A stretch of 64,000 bases of DNA from Candidatus Lutibacillus vidarii (lineage in GTDB: Bacteria > Actinomycetota > Actinomycetes > Actinomycetales > Dermatophilaceae). The position numbers were made by a program, and so were the translations under genes. How positions within the stretch are numbered: the stretch's first letter is position 1; each line of letters starts with the position of its first letter. The notes under the pieces are model-generated. The model was given only the letters and a program-made list of their open reading frames with translations. It had not been told where the DNA came from and made no database searches. The stretch is from assembly GCA_016717165.1 (NCBI GenBank), contig JADKGA010000001.1, positions 284,128-348,127 of the forward strand. Direction: 5' to 3'. Below are positions 19,114-28,583 of this stretch, piece by piece.

Positions 19114-20492
19114 CCCAAGGCCTCCACCAGCACACCGAGGGCTTCGGTGAGCAGCTCGTCGCTCATCACCAGAGGGGGCAGCAGCCGCAGGACGTTGCCA
19201 TATGTGCCCGCCTGCAGGACCAGGACGCCGGCCCGGTGGCAGTATGCCGCGACCGCCGTAGCGAGGTCCGGCGCCGGGGTCTTCGTCCCCGGCACTACCA
19301 GCTCCAGCGCGACCATGGCCCCGCGGCCGCGGACCTCTCCGATGATGGGGTTGACCGCGGCGACCGGGTCGAGGGCCGCGCGGATGATGGCCTCGATGTG
19401 GCGCGCCCGGGCGACCAGCCCCTCGCTCTCGATCGTCTCGAAGACACCGAGAGCAGCGGCGCAGGCCACCGGGTTGCCGGCGAAGGTGCCGCCGAGCCCG
19501 CCCGGCGAGACCGCGTCCATGAGGTCCGCGCGACCGGTGACGGCGCCAAGCGGCAGCCCGCCGGCCAGGCCCTTGGCCGTCGTCATGAGGTCCGGGACCA
19601 GGCCCTCGAGCTCGGAGGCGAAGATCGCTCCAGTCCGGGCGATCCCGGTCTGTACCTCGTCGGCGATGAGGACGATCTCGTGCGCCCGGGCCAGCTCGGC
19701 CACGCCCTGCAGGTACCCCGGTGGGGGGACGATCACGCCGCCTTCGCCCTGGATCGGCTCGATGACGATGGCGGCGCAGTGCCGGGCACCGATCTGCTTG
19801 ACGACGAGGTCCTCCAGCGCCGCCAGGGCCTCGGCCGCGCAGCGCTCGGGGCCGCTGTCCCAGCGGTAGGGATAGGCCAACGGGGCGCGGTAGACCTCGG
19901 GGGCGAACGGGCCGAAGCCGTCCTTGTAGGGGGCGTTCTTGGCCGTCATCGTCATGGTCAGAAGGGTGCGTCCGTGATAGGCGTGGCCGAAGGTGACCAC
20001 CGCTGGGCGACCGGTGGCGGCCCGGGCGATCTTCACCGCGTTCTCGACGGCCTCCGAACCGGTGGAGAACAGGGCCGACTTCTTCGGCTGGTCTCCGGGG
20101 GCGAGCCGGTTGAGGGTGTCGCAGACCTCGACATAGCCGTCGTACTCGGTGACGAGGAAGCAGGTGTGCGTCAGCTTGGCGACCTGCTCCTGGACGCGGT
20201 GAACGACCGCGGGTGCGCTGGCCCCGACCGTCGTCACGGCGATCCCCGAAGCGAGGTCGATGAGGTGGTTCCCGTCGACGTCCACGAGGATCCCGCCGCC
20301 GCCGCGCTCGATGAAGACCGGCAGCACCGTGCCCAGGCCGGCCGAGAGGACGGACGTCCGATGCGCGTGCCGGGCCTGCGAGGCCGGGCCGGGAATGGCG
20401 GTGACGAGCTTGCGAACCTGCTCGACAGGAGCCAGGGTCATCGGGGCGGCGCTGGGCGCGGGCGGGGCGGTGATATCGACGTGGAGTGACAT
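19110..20492 (-). CDS. gabT: 4-aminobutyrate/5-aminovalerate aminotransferase
   Basis: 460 residues, class III PLP aminotransferase. Visible: FSTGSEAVENAVKIAR and TFGHAYHGRTLLTMTMTAK (cofactor phosphate and substrate region), IVIEPIQGEGGVIVPP, LIADEVQTGIARTG (Asp that binds PLP) and MTTAKGLAGGLPLGAV (Schiff-base Lys). This is the GabT/DavT group. With a semialdehyde dehydrogenase, a CoA-transferase and GcdH downstream, 5-aminovalerate from lysine breakdown is the best-fitting substrate; GABA would not need the last two genes. It is first in the operon and divergent from a PucR regulator. Confidence 0.92.
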   Translation of the reverse strand: MSLHVDITAPPAPSAAPMTLAPVEQVRKLVTAIPGPASQARHAHRTSVLSAGLGTVLPVFIERGGGGILVDVDGNHLIDLASGIAVTTVGASAPAVVHRVQEQVAKLTHTCFLVTEYDGYVEVCDTLNRLAPGDQPKKSALFSTGSEAVENAVKIARAATGRPAVVTFGHAYHGRTLLTMTMTAKNAPYKDGFGPFAPEVYRAPLAYPYRWDSGPERCAAEALAALEDLVVKQIGARHCAAIVIEPIQGEGGVIVPPPGYLQGVAELARAHEIVLIADEVQTGIARTGAIFASELEGLVPDLMTTAKGLAGGLPLGAVTGRADLMDAVSPGGLGGTFAGNPVACAAALGVFETIESEGLVARARHIEAIIRAALDPVAAVNPIIGEVRGRGAMVALELVVPGTKTPAPDLATAVAAYCHRAGVLVLQAGTYGNVLRLLPPLVMSDELLTEALGVLVEALG

Positions 20493-20639
20493 GTGGTTCT
20501 CCCCTGCAGCTCAGGTGATGGGTCGGGACCGACATGGTCTCGGTGGCCAACAGACCGAGGACCGATGTCGCAACGGTAGGTGAGCCGACTCTGCAGCACC
20601 TTGGATGTTCTATCCAGAGATGGGACACTCTGAGATGAA
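20493..20639. promoter_or_regulatory. Divergent control region between gabT and pucR
   Basis: 147 bp between divergent starts. An imperfect inverted repeat spans 20531-20569 (GACATGGTCTCGG against the complement of CCGAGGACCGATGTC). Nearer the regulator, TGTTCTATC (20606-20614) and GATGGGACA (20619-20627) form an imperfect palindrome with a 4-nt spacer. Both are candidate binding sites for the PucR protein encoded next door. Confidence 0.45.
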
Positions 20640-22021
20640 ATGACCAGGACCGGTTCGGAGTCGACGCCCACCCTGCGCCATCTGTGCGCCCGGGTTCCCG
20701 ACGCCTTGGTCCCGCTCGTCCCCCGACCTGCACCGGACCTTCCGCTCACCGCAGTCCACATCAGCGAGCTCACCGACCCGACGCCCTATCTCGACGGTGG
20801 CGAGCTCTTGCTCACCACCGGCCTCACCCTGCCGCGCCGCGACGACGGATGTCGCCGGTATGTCGACCGCCTCGTCGACGCGGGTCTGGCCGGCATCGCC
20901 TTGGGCCTGGGTCCGGTCCACCACCGCGCGCCGGCGGCACTGGAACGCGCCTGCCGTTCGGCGGGCCTGCCGCTACTCGTCGTCCCGGACGAGGTCCCCT
21001 TCCTCGCCGTCACCCGCGGCTTCTGGGAGGCGGTGGGGGAGGAGCACAAACGGCTGCTGTATGCCGCCCTCGACGCCGACCGCCGGATCGTCGCCGCCGC
21101 CACGTCGACCGATCCGGTGCCGGCGGTCGTCCGCGCGCTGGCCGAGGCGGTGCACGGGTGGGCCGTCCTCGTGGACGTGCACGGCGCCGCCCTTCAGTCG
21201 TGGCCGCCCGAGCGCGCCGCCCCCCACGACGCCCGACCGCACGGCGTGCCGTGCTCGTCGCGCTCGCTCTGCTGGGTTCCGAAGCGGTGCGCCGCCGGCA
21301 GGCCCAGTCGGTCGACGCGGTGCGCCGGGCCGCCGTCGCCCATCTCGTCGACGCCAGGCAGCTGCGGGCCGGACGCCTGCTCGCCGGCGCGCTCGGCGTC
21401 GAGTTCCCCCCGACGAAGGTCCGGGTGGTCGTCGCCCTCGGCGCGGACGGCCGGGGGGGACCCGAGGTCCTCGCCGCCCTCGTCGACGCGCTGGCGCGGC
21501 AGCGGCCAGAGCACGCCAACCGCTGGGTCGGGGACACCGAGCCGGAGGCCGCGTGGATCGTCGTCCCGGGTGCCCTGCCGCCACCGGACGGCCCCTCGCT
21601 CGCGGCGGACATGGTCGGTTTGGGGGCCGAGTCCAGCCGGCGGTCCCGGGTGCTCGTCGGTCCGGTGGGCGATATCGCCGACGTGCCCACGGTCCGGGCA
21701 CACCTGGCCGCTCGACTGGCCGACGCGTCGAGCCCGAGCACACCGGGCTGGCTCCCGGCTGCAGCGGTCGACCCCCCAGGTTGGGCTCGTGCGCTCCTCG
21801 AACCGCTGTCGCGCCACCACCGCGCTGACCTCGTCGGGGCGGTTGCGGCATACCTGCGTCACCGGGGGCACTGGGAGGCGGCCTCACGCGAGCTCGACGT
21901 GCACCGCAACACCCTCCGAGCCCGGATCGCGCGGGCCGAGGCGCTGTTGGGCGCCTCCCTGGAAGACCCCGATCTCGCATCACGGGTCTGGCTGGCGCTG
22001 CGCTCCAGCGGCTTGGCGTGA
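20640..22021 (+). CDS. PucR-family transcriptional regulator, one frameshift
   Basis: About 460 residues if repaired. The N-terminal PucR sensing domain has TAVHISELTDPTPYLDGGELLLTTG; the C-terminal PucR helix-turn-helix has HWEAASRELDVHRNTLRARI. The frame changes between about 21205 and 21245 (the first part ends in the ALQSWPPERAAP region and the second resumes as RRAVLVALALLGSEAV), so one base is missing or added. It is divergent from the gabT operon and a likely regulator of it; the effector is probably a pathway intermediate, which is inference. Confidence 0.85.
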
Positions 22022-22027
22022 TTCCAT

Positions 22028-22058
22028 GGGCCGAGGCCGGGGCGCACCGACTCGGCCC
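22028..22058 (+). terminator. Hairpin between the two pucR genes
   Basis: GGGCCGAG (22028-22035) pairs with CTCGGCCC (22051-22058) across a 15-nt loop, just after the first regulator's stop. It may end or weaken transcription into the second regulator. Confidence 0.45.
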
Positions 22059-22102
22059 GACAGTTCGAGCAGAGGCGACGAGCGAGAACGACGGGAGGCC
22101 CC

Positions 22103-23752
22103 GTGTCGATCACCGTGTCCCGACTGTGCGCCGACCCGACCCTCGGTCTGACCGTCGTCGCGGGGGCGGCGGGAGCTCACCGCGTGATCAGCTGGGCGCA
22201 CACCAGCGAGCTTGCCGACCCCACCCCCTGGTTGGAGGGTGGCGAGCTGCTCATGACCCTGGCGCTCAACCTCGACCTCACTGCGGCGTCGCAGTACGCC
22301 TACGTCGAACGCCTCGCGGGGGCAGGAGTCGCAGCGTTGGCGGTCGACACCGGGATGATCCATCCCGTCGTCCCCGCAGGTCTGCTCAGTGCCGGTGACA
22401 CCTTCGGCCTCCCGGTGCTCGCCGTCCCGGCCGCCACACCCTTCCTGGCCATCTCGCGTGCCGTGATCTCTGCGGTCACGGCGGCCCAGATTCGCGCGTT
22501 CCAGCAGACCTCCAAGGACCAGGAACGGCTGGCCAGCGCGGCCTTGCTCACCGGCAAGTCCGGTGTCGTCGAGACCCTCGCGAAGGTCCTCGGCGGCAGC
22601 GTCCTGCTCCTCGATGCCAAGGGGCGGACACTGGTGTCGGCCGGCCCGGACCGGGTGCAGCTCGCGACCCGGGTCACCAACCGGCTCCAGGCGTATGCCG
22701 CCCGCCAGGCCGGCAGCGCGCGCCAGGCCGGTTTCACCCATGTCGACGACGATGGCCACCTCGTCGTCCATGCCCTCGACGCGCCGGCCACCTCCCGGGG
22801 CTACCTCGCCCTGGGAACGGCCGACGCGCTGACCAGCAGCGAACGGCTGCTCATCAGCCACGCGATCACCTTGTTGTCGATCGTCCTGGACCGGCCGACC
22901 CAGCTGCGCCGGACCGAGACGCGGCTGCGTCGGGCCGTCTTCCGGTCGCTGCTGCGGCAGGGCGCGGACACCGATCTCGCTCTGGTGAAGTTCTTCGGCT
23001 TCACCCGGACCGCGCCGGTCGCCGTGAGCGTCATCGTCGAGACCGGCTCCCCGCGGTTCAGCGAGACGCTCGTCGTCGACGGCCTCGACGAGCACCAGCT
23101 GCCCTTCCTCACCAGCGCGCTCGCCGACGGCATCGCCATCCTGCTCCCGGCGGACGTCATCGACGAGCGGACCGCGGAGCTGCAGGAGCTCTTCTACCGG
23201 GCCCTGGGCCGCCGGGTCAGCGCCGGGGTGGGCAAACCGGTCGACCTGACCCGCGCGGTCGAGAGCCTGCGCCAGGCTCGGGCCGCCGCCCGGGTGGGCA
23301 TGACCGAGCCGGGCCGCAAGGTGGGATTCGCCGAGCTCGACGTCTTCGAGCTGCTGCTGGGGACCCAGCCGCGGGACACCCTCGAGGCGATTGCCTCGGC
23401 GGTCCTGCATCCCCTGGAGACCCTCGGCGGCGCCGAGCTGCTCCGCACGACGGCGGAGTTCCTCCTGCGCAACGGCCACTGGGAGAGCACTGCGGCCGCC
23501 CTCGGGGTCCACCGGCATACCCTGCGCAACCGGATCGACCGGATCTCCACTCTGTTAGGACGGGACCTCAGCTCCGCCCCAGCCCGGGCCGAGGTGTGGA
23601 TGGCCCTCAAGGCGCGCGAGCTGCTCTCGATGAGCGGCCAGGACTCCTCCCAGTGGTTCGGCCTGGACGAGGGCGATCTCAGCGAGACGGGCGAGGTGGA
23701 CCAGCTCGGCCCCGAGACGGGCACCAGCGGCTGGAGCGGTTGGGCCGGCTGA
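22103..23752 (+). CDS. PucR-family transcriptional regulator
   Basis: 549 residues from GTG 22103 (AACGACGGGAGG ribosome site upstream). PucR N-terminal domain: VISWAHTSELADPTPWLEGG. Middle GGDEF-like/CdaR region around VGKPVDLTRAVESLRQARAA. C-terminal PucR helix-turn-helix: HWESTAAALGVHRHTLRNRI. A Ser/Gly/Glu-rich tail of about 45 residues follows. It is a paralogue of the upstream regulator and converges on the ATP-grasp gene with only 36 bp between. It probably controls the permease operon, the gabT operon or both. Confidence 0.9.
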   Translation: MSITVSRLCADPTLGLTVVAGAAGAHRVISWAHTSELADPTPWLEGGELLMTLALNLDLTAASQYAYVERLAGAGVAALAVDTGMIHPVVPAGLLSAGDTFGLPVLAVPAATPFLAISRAVISAVTAAQIRAFQQTSKDQERLASAALLTGKSGVVETLAKVLGGSVLLLDAKGRTLVSAGPDRVQLATRVTNRLQAYAARQAGSARQAGFTHVDDDGHLVVHALDAPATSRGYLALGTADALTSSERLLISHAITLLSIVLDRPTQLRRTETRLRRAVFRSLLRQGADTDLALVKFFGFTRTAPVAVSVIVETGSPRFSETLVVDGLDEHQLPFLTSALADGIAILLPADVIDERTAELQELFYRALGRRVSAGVGKPVDLTRAVESLRQARAAARVGMTEPGRKVGFAELDVFELLLGTQPRDTLEAIASAVLHPLETLGGAELLRTTAEFLLRNGHWESTAAALGVHRHTLRNRIDRISTLLGRDLSSAPARAEVWMALKARELLSMSGQDSSQWFGLDEGDLSETGEVDQLGPETGTSGWSGWAG

Positions 23753-23788
23753 AGGCTCCGACCGGCCGATCCGCTCCAGTCTGGCAGG

Positions 23789-25249
23789 TCAGAGCGCTGA
23801 GGCTCCGAGGATCGTCGGAGGAACCGGAGGGGCCACCCCGACCGACGACGTGACGTACTGCGAGCGCAGGCCCGCGATGATGCTCCGGCACCGGTCGGTG
23901 AGGGCCTTAGGGTCGTCGGTCTGCATCCGCGCCTTGGTCACGACGATGCCCAGGTCAGCCCCCTTGAAGAGGTAGTCACCGGCGCCGTAGACCCGCATGA
24001 AGAAGAGCTCGTTCTCGTCCTGGAGGCCGTGCCAGTCCGAGGACAGCCGACGGTACTCGAGCCGACCGCCGGGCAGCACGCCCCACGTCCCGGTCCGCGG
24101 GGCAGCGGCGATGAGCCCGACCTGGTCCTCGGGCTGCTTCATGATGAGCTGGCTCCAGATGTCGATCGCCGCCAGCTCGCTCCAGCGCTCGTTGATCTCG
24201 TCGACGTCCAGCTCATAGTCGACGTCCATGTACTCGAGCAGATGGAAGAGGAAGAGCGGCAGGTCGGCGTACGCGCCGGCGGTGACATTGGTGATCGGGG
24301 AGGCACCGGAGATCCGGGGGTTGAGCTCACCAAGGTAGACCTCGTCGGTGTCGAGGTCGATGAGGACGTCGACCTCGAAGAAGCCCTGGTAGCCCTCCTG
24401 GGCCAACCGGTCCCCAAGACGGCGGACCAGGGTCGTCGCGGCCGCCCGCTGCTTGGTCGTCATGGCGTCGGGGAACATGTCGTTGCCGCACCAGCCGCCC
24501 TTGTATGGCGTCAGCTCGGTGTAGCCGGTGAGGTCGACCATGAAGGGGCCCACGATGGTCCCGTGTCGGGTGATGACCGCCTCGACCGCGAGGGCGGTGT
24601 TGCGGATCCGTTTCATGATCTTGCTCTCGCGGTTGGCGAGGTTGATCGCGTGCTTGGTCCAGTCCGACTCGTCGGCCACGAAGAAGGTCGTCTTGCCCGA
24701 GTCGCCATAGGGCAGCTGGATGACCAGGTCGGTGCCGAGCCCGGCCGCTTCGGACATCGAGACCAGCGTGGCGTAGTCGGTCGGCGTGCCGAGGATGTTC
24801 GGGACGCTGGGTGCCCCGGCCTCGTTGCCCAGGCGCGTGGTCTCCAGCTTGGAGTCCAGCCGGGAGCGCAGCGCGTATGGCGGCAGGGTCAGCCGGTAGC
24901 CCAGGTCACGACAGATGGCCTCGGTCTCTTCGTCGAAGAAGACCGCCATGACGCGAGGAGTGCCTGGGCGTGCGGCGATCCGGGCCCTGATCTCGTCATT
25001 GCGCAGGAGCCAGTTGGTCACCTCCTCCGCGCTGGTGAAGGTCTCGGTGCCCTTCCGGACGGGGGACATCACCCGCGGGTGCATCCCGTCCCACGGGTCG
25101 TAGTAGGACACATAGGTGAAGCTGCGAACCCACCGGTCCAGCCCGAGCAGGTTGAAGGCGGTCGGACCGAAGAAGTAGATCGGGTCCTCATTCGTCCGGA
25201 AGAAGGTCCGGATCTCGGAGATATTGCGCAGTCCGTGGGTAGGCTTCAC
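23789..25249 (-). CDS. ATP-grasp enzyme, carboxylate-amine ligase or carboxylase type
   Basis: 486 residues from GTG 25249. The ATP-grasp fold is supported by VIQLPYGDSGKTTFFV (lysine/ATP-binding loop) and the metal-binding end YLGELNPRISGASPITN, preceded by FFEVDVLIDLD. The first 130 residues (IYFFGPTAFNLLGLDRWV, ITPY-like segments) form a pre-ATP domain. There is no biotin-carrier domain. It is the third gene of an operon after a permease and a NylB-like hydrolase, overlapping the latter by 4 bp (GTGA). It may join an omega-amino acid to another group or activate it; the reaction is not known. Confidence 0.75.
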   Translation of the reverse strand: MKPTHGLRNISEIRTFFRTNEDPIYFFGPTAFNLLGLDRWVRSFTYVSYYDPWDGMHPRVMSPVRKGTETFTSAEEVTNWLLRNDEIRARIAARPGTPRVMAVFFDEETEAICRDLGYRLTLPPYALRSRLDSKLETTRLGNEAGAPSVPNILGTPTDYATLVSMSEAAGLGTDLVIQLPYGDSGKTTFFVADESDWTKHAINLANRESKIMKRIRNTALAVEAVITRHGTIVGPFMVDLTGYTELTPYKGGWCGNDMFPDAMTTKQRAAATTLVRRLGDRLAQEGYQGFFEVDVLIDLDTDEVYLGELNPRISGASPITNVTAGAYADLPLFLFHLLEYMDVDYELDVDEINERWSELAAIDIWSQLIMKQPEDQVGLIAAAPRTGTWGVLPGGRLEYRRLSSDWHGLQDENELFFMRVYGAGDYLFKGADLGIVVTKARMQTDDPKALTDRCRSIIAGLRSQYVTSSVGVAPPVPPTILGASAL

Positions 25250-26493
25250 CGGAGCTCCTGGTGGTGGGTGACGGGGTGCTGGTGGGTGTAGCGGTCCAGG
25301 GCGGCTGAGATCGACTCGAAGGCCCCGAGGGTGTCGTAGAACAAGGCGCCGTTCTGCGCCGTCGGCCAGGTCGAGAGCTTGACGCCGACGACCCCCGACT
25401 GCTGGTTGACGTAGACCATCTGGCCGTGGATGCCCAGGGCGAGGAAGACGCTCCGGTCGGGGAAGGGCACCCAGACCTGGTTGCGGTAGTGGCCACCCGG
25501 CATACCGGTCGGGCTGTTGGTGGCCGCGAAGGCGTCCCGTGAGTCCTCGGCCGCCACCAGCGTGTCGACGACGAACCACGGCGGGGCGACCTGCGCGCCC
25601 GAGCGGGCGATCCCGTTGCGCGCGAGCATGTCGGCCAACCGGCCCACGTCCCTTAGGGTCGCGCTCAGCCCACCGTCGCCGACGGCGACGCCGGTCGGGT
25701 CGACGGTGATGTGAGCCGGGAACTCGGCCCCGATCTGCGCCCAGACCCACTCGTGGATGAGGGTGGCTAGGTCCTGGCCCGAGGCCACCTCGCAGATCCA
25801 CGAGAGGACGTTGGTCTCGCTCGATCGGTACCGGAACCGGCCGCCGTGCTCCTCGTCGCGGGGCAGCTGGGCGAGGAACTCCCGCAGCGACCCAGGGACG
25901 TCCTCTCGCGGGGACCGCCAGCCACAGGCGTGCTCCATGAGATAGACGTCCGCGTCTGGGTCGTGGTACGTCTCGTTGAAGCGGACGCCGGTGCGCATGT
26001 CGAGGACGTCGCGCACCGTCGCTCCCGCGAAGCCCGACCCGGCGAGGGCCGGGATGATCGCCTCGACGCGGTCGTCCAGGGCCAGGACGCCGTCCTCGAC
26101 CAGGGCGCACGCGATGACCCCCACGACGGTCTTGGTCACCGACATGAGCAGGTGCCTGGTCGAGGGCGCCATCGACGGGGCGTACCACTCGGCGGCGATG
26201 CGCCCGTGGTGCATGACCAGGAAGCCGTCGGTGTGGCTCTCGGCGAGGAGCTGCTCGACGCTGGTGTGATCGACGATGCGGGCCGTGACGTCATAGCGCG
26301 GCGTGATGACGTCGAGGACCGGGATCGGAGCCACCTCCAGGGTGACCGGTGCCGCGGACGCGGCGATCGGCGCCGTCGCCAGCACCTCATCGAGGTGCAG
26401 GAAGCTCCAGCGCAGCCCGGGGGGCTCGGCCCAGTTGTCTCGGGTGACGGACCAGGGCGCCGACTGGTCCGTCCCCGCGTCGAGCACGTTCAT
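25246..26493 (-). CDS. Serine hydrolase, class C beta-lactamase fold, NylB-like
   Basis: 415 residues with no signal peptide, so cytoplasmic. The SxxK motif is LLMSVTKTVVG (catalytic Ser and Lys near residue 119), with FRYRSSETNVLSWICE as the likely Tyr-x-Asn equivalent. GRIAAEWYAPSMAPSTRHLL before the Ser resembles 6-aminohexanoate-oligomer hydrolases (NylB). Such enzymes cut amide bonds between omega-amino acids. The start lies 3 bp after the permease stop and the stop overlaps the ATP-grasp start. The NylB assignment rests on remembered family features; an esterase or peptidase of the same fold is possible. Confidence 0.8.
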   Translation of the reverse strand: MNVLDAGTDQSAPWSVTRDNWAEPPGLRWSFLHLDEVLATAPIAASAAPVTLEVAPIPVLDVITPRYDVTARIVDHTSVEQLLAESHTDGFLVMHHGRIAAEWYAPSMAPSTRHLLMSVTKTVVGVIACALVEDGVLALDDRVEAIIPALAGSGFAGATVRDVLDMRTGVRFNETYHDPDADVYLMEHACGWRSPREDVPGSLREFLAQLPRDEEHGGRFRYRSSETNVLSWICEVASGQDLATLIHEWVWAQIGAEFPAHITVDPTGVAVGDGGLSATLRDVGRLADMLARNGIARSGAQVAPPWFVVDTLVAAEDSRDAFAATNSPTGMPGGHYRNQVWVPFPDRSVFLALGIHGQMVYVNQQSGVVGVKLSTWPTAQNGALFYDTLGAFESISAALDRYTHQHPVTHHQELR

Positions 26494-26496
26494 AGA

Positions 26497-28374
26497 TCAG
26501 GCGCCCCCGCCGCTGCGGGTCTCGACCGGATCGACCAGGTGTGGGTGCGCCAGGTCCGGCAGGCCGGGGCGACCCACGACGCTGTAGACCGGGATACACA
26601 GGCTCTCGCGGGCCTGGGCAACGACGTCGTTGGGCACGAGCATCTGGGAGTCCTCGGAGTTGCGCACCACGAGGATCGAGTCCGGTCGGAAGGTGCCGAC
26701 GCCCTCCTCGAGGGCGATGGCCGGGGAGAAGTCCCCGAGACTGCCCTCGGTCGGGACACCGGCCTGGCGCAGAGTGCGGACCATCTCGTCGAGTCGTGCC
26801 TGGGCCACCTCGATCGTGGCGGCCCGGATCGATGCGGCTCGGGCGAACTCCGCAGTCCCCGTGTCGATCGGGTTCTTGGGCACGACGACATAGGCCTCGA
26901 CGTAGCGCTCCGAGCTGAGCAGGTGCACCTGCGCGAGCAAGGCGGCCGGCTCCAGCTCGTCGTTGGCGAGGACGAGCAGCCGATGGGCCGCGACGGGCGT
27001 CGGCTCGCCGTCGACCTCCACGGCGTCGACGACCTTTTCGCGGTAGCCCTTGATGAGCCGGAAGACGACGAGCAGGAAGGCCCACGAGGCAAGGCCCAAG
27101 GTGATCTGCGATCTGGTGTCCTCGCGGACCGCCATGGAGATGAGGACGGCGAGCATCGCGAGGATCGTCGCGATGGTGAGCCAGGGGAACAGCCACATTC
27201 GGAACTTCAGAGTCTGACCTGCCGCGTCGGCTCGGCGCCGCAGGACGAGCTGGGAGCCCGCGATGAGGATGTAGGCGAAGAGGATGACCGCGCCGGAGGA
27301 GTTGAGCAAGAAGGAGAAGACGCCCGACGGCGAGATATACGCCGCGATGACGCAGAGGAAACCGACCACCGTCGACAGGAGGATGGCGTAGGTGGGAACG
27401 CCCCGGCGGTTGACCCAGAGGACCTGGGGCGGAGCTTCGCGGCGACCGGCCAAGACGAAGAGCATCCGCGACGCGGTGTAGAGCCCGGAGTTGAGGCAGG
27501 ACAGCACGGAGGTGAGCACGACCGCGTTCATGATCGAGGCGGCATACGGGATGCCGATGACCTCGAAGGCGCTCACATACGGGGACTTGCCCAGCTCGTT
27601 GGAGTTCCACGGCAGGATGACGGCAAGGAGGAAGACCGAGCCGATGAAGAAGAGCGAAATGCGCCATACGACGGAGCGGGTCGCCCGGGTGACGGCGCGC
27701 TCGGGGTCGTCCGACTCGGCGCCGGCGATCGTCGCGATCTCGGCCCCGACCATGGAGAAGATGACGACGACGATGCTCGACAGCAGGATCGACGGGCCCT
27801 TGGGGAAGAAGCCGCCGTGCTCGGTGAGATTGCTGAAGTCCAGCGTCGACCCCGGCCAGGCGCCGAGGACGAAGAGGGACCCGATGCTGAGGAAGACCAG
27901 GATCGTGGCGACCTTGATGCCGGCGAACCAGTACTCGAACTCACCGAAGGACCGCACCGAGTACAGGTTCGTCGCCGTCATCAGCACCATGAGGATGAGC
28001 GACAGGATCCACAGGGGCGCATCGATCCAGTAGGTGATGATCTTGGCGCCGGCGACCGCCTCGAAACCGACGACGATGACCCAGAAGTACCAGTACAGCC
28101 AGGCCACCGAGAAGCCCGCCCACGGGCCCATGGCGTCGCGGGCGTACTCCGCGAAGGAGCCGGTGCTCGGTTTGGCGACCGCCATCTCGCCGAGCATCTG
28201 CATCACCATGATGATGAGCACGCCGGCTAGGCCGTAGGTGAGGAACGCGCCGGGCCCGGCTTCGTTGATCACCACGCCGGAGCCGACGAACAGACCGGCT
28301 CCGATGACACCACCGATCGCGATCATCGTCAGGTGTCGCTGTTTCAGCCCCTGATGCAGTCCTGTGGTTGCCAT
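26497..28374 (-). CDS. APC-family amino-acid permease (GABA-permease type) with cytosolic tail domain
   Basis: 625 residues. The first 460 have twelve predicted transmembrane helices, starting GLKQRHLTMIAIGGVIGAGLFVGS, the hallmark of the AAT group of APC permeases, with FAEYARDAMGPWAG and GAEIATIAGAESDDPERAV. The last 160 residues form a soluble domain resembling a universal-stress-protein fold (HRLLVLANDELEPAALL, DSILVVRNSEDSQMLVP, ESLCIPVYSVVG), seen in some actinobacterial GABA permeases. First gene of the operon; it should import the substrate for the hydrolase and ATP-grasp enzymes, probably GABA, 5-aminovalerate or a related amino acid. Confidence 0.9.
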   Translation of the reverse strand: MATTGLHQGLKQRHLTMIAIGGVIGAGLFVGSGVVINEAGPGAFLTYGLAGVLIIMVMQMLGEMAVAKPSTGSFAEYARDAMGPWAGFSVAWLYWYFWVIVVGFEAVAGAKIITYWIDAPLWILSLILMVLMTATNLYSVRSFGEFEYWFAGIKVATILVFLSIGSLFVLGAWPGSTLDFSNLTEHGGFFPKGPSILLSSIVVVIFSMVGAEIATIAGAESDDPERAVTRATRSVVWRISLFFIGSVFLLAVILPWNSNELGKSPYVSAFEVIGIPYAASIMNAVVLTSVLSCLNSGLYTASRMLFVLAGRREAPPQVLWVNRRGVPTYAILLSTVVGFLCVIAAYISPSGVFSFLLNSSGAVILFAYILIAGSQLVLRRRADAAGQTLKFRMWLFPWLTIATILAMLAVLISMAVREDTRSQITLGLASWAFLLVVFRLIKGYREKVVDAVEVDGEPTPVAAHRLLVLANDELEPAALLAQVHLLSSERYVEAYVVVPKNPIDTGTAEFARAASIRAATIEVAQARLDEMVRTLRQAGVPTEGSLGDFSPAIALEEGVGTFRPDSILVVRNSEDSQMLVPNDVVAQARESLCIPVYSVVGRPGLPDLAHPHLVDPVETRSGGGA

Positions 28375-28411
28375 GGGTCCTCCGGGAGAGTTGGTCCCAC
28401 GCCATGAGTGG

Positions 28412-28426
28412 GATATCCGGAGTATC
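28412..28426. promoter_or_regulatory. Palindrome upstream of the permease operon
   Basis: GATA-tccggag-TATC at 28412-28426, 38 bp before the permease start. It shares TATCC.GAG with the palindrome in front of the first pucR gene (20611-20618), so it may be a common PucR site. The remaining 150 bp up to the next gene has repeated GTCCAC-like words but nothing I can assign. Confidence 0.35.
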
Positions 28427-28583
28427 TGGACCCGAGAACCCGGAGGAATATGGACGAGCTGTCCACCTGCGGGGGTGGGAATCGCCAGAACGTCCACTTG
28501 ACGGGAGATGAACAGCCGGTGAGCGGACACCTCCACGCCCTCGTGTGGACGCCAAACGTCCTGGCGTCCGGCCCACGGCCGCC

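Noticed and set aside
25846..28230. Long plus-strand open frame of 794 codons opposite the permease and hydrolase
   Set aside because: It is antisense to two clear genes, has very high Asp/Arg/Gly/Glu content typical of shadow frames in high-GC DNA, and matches no family.
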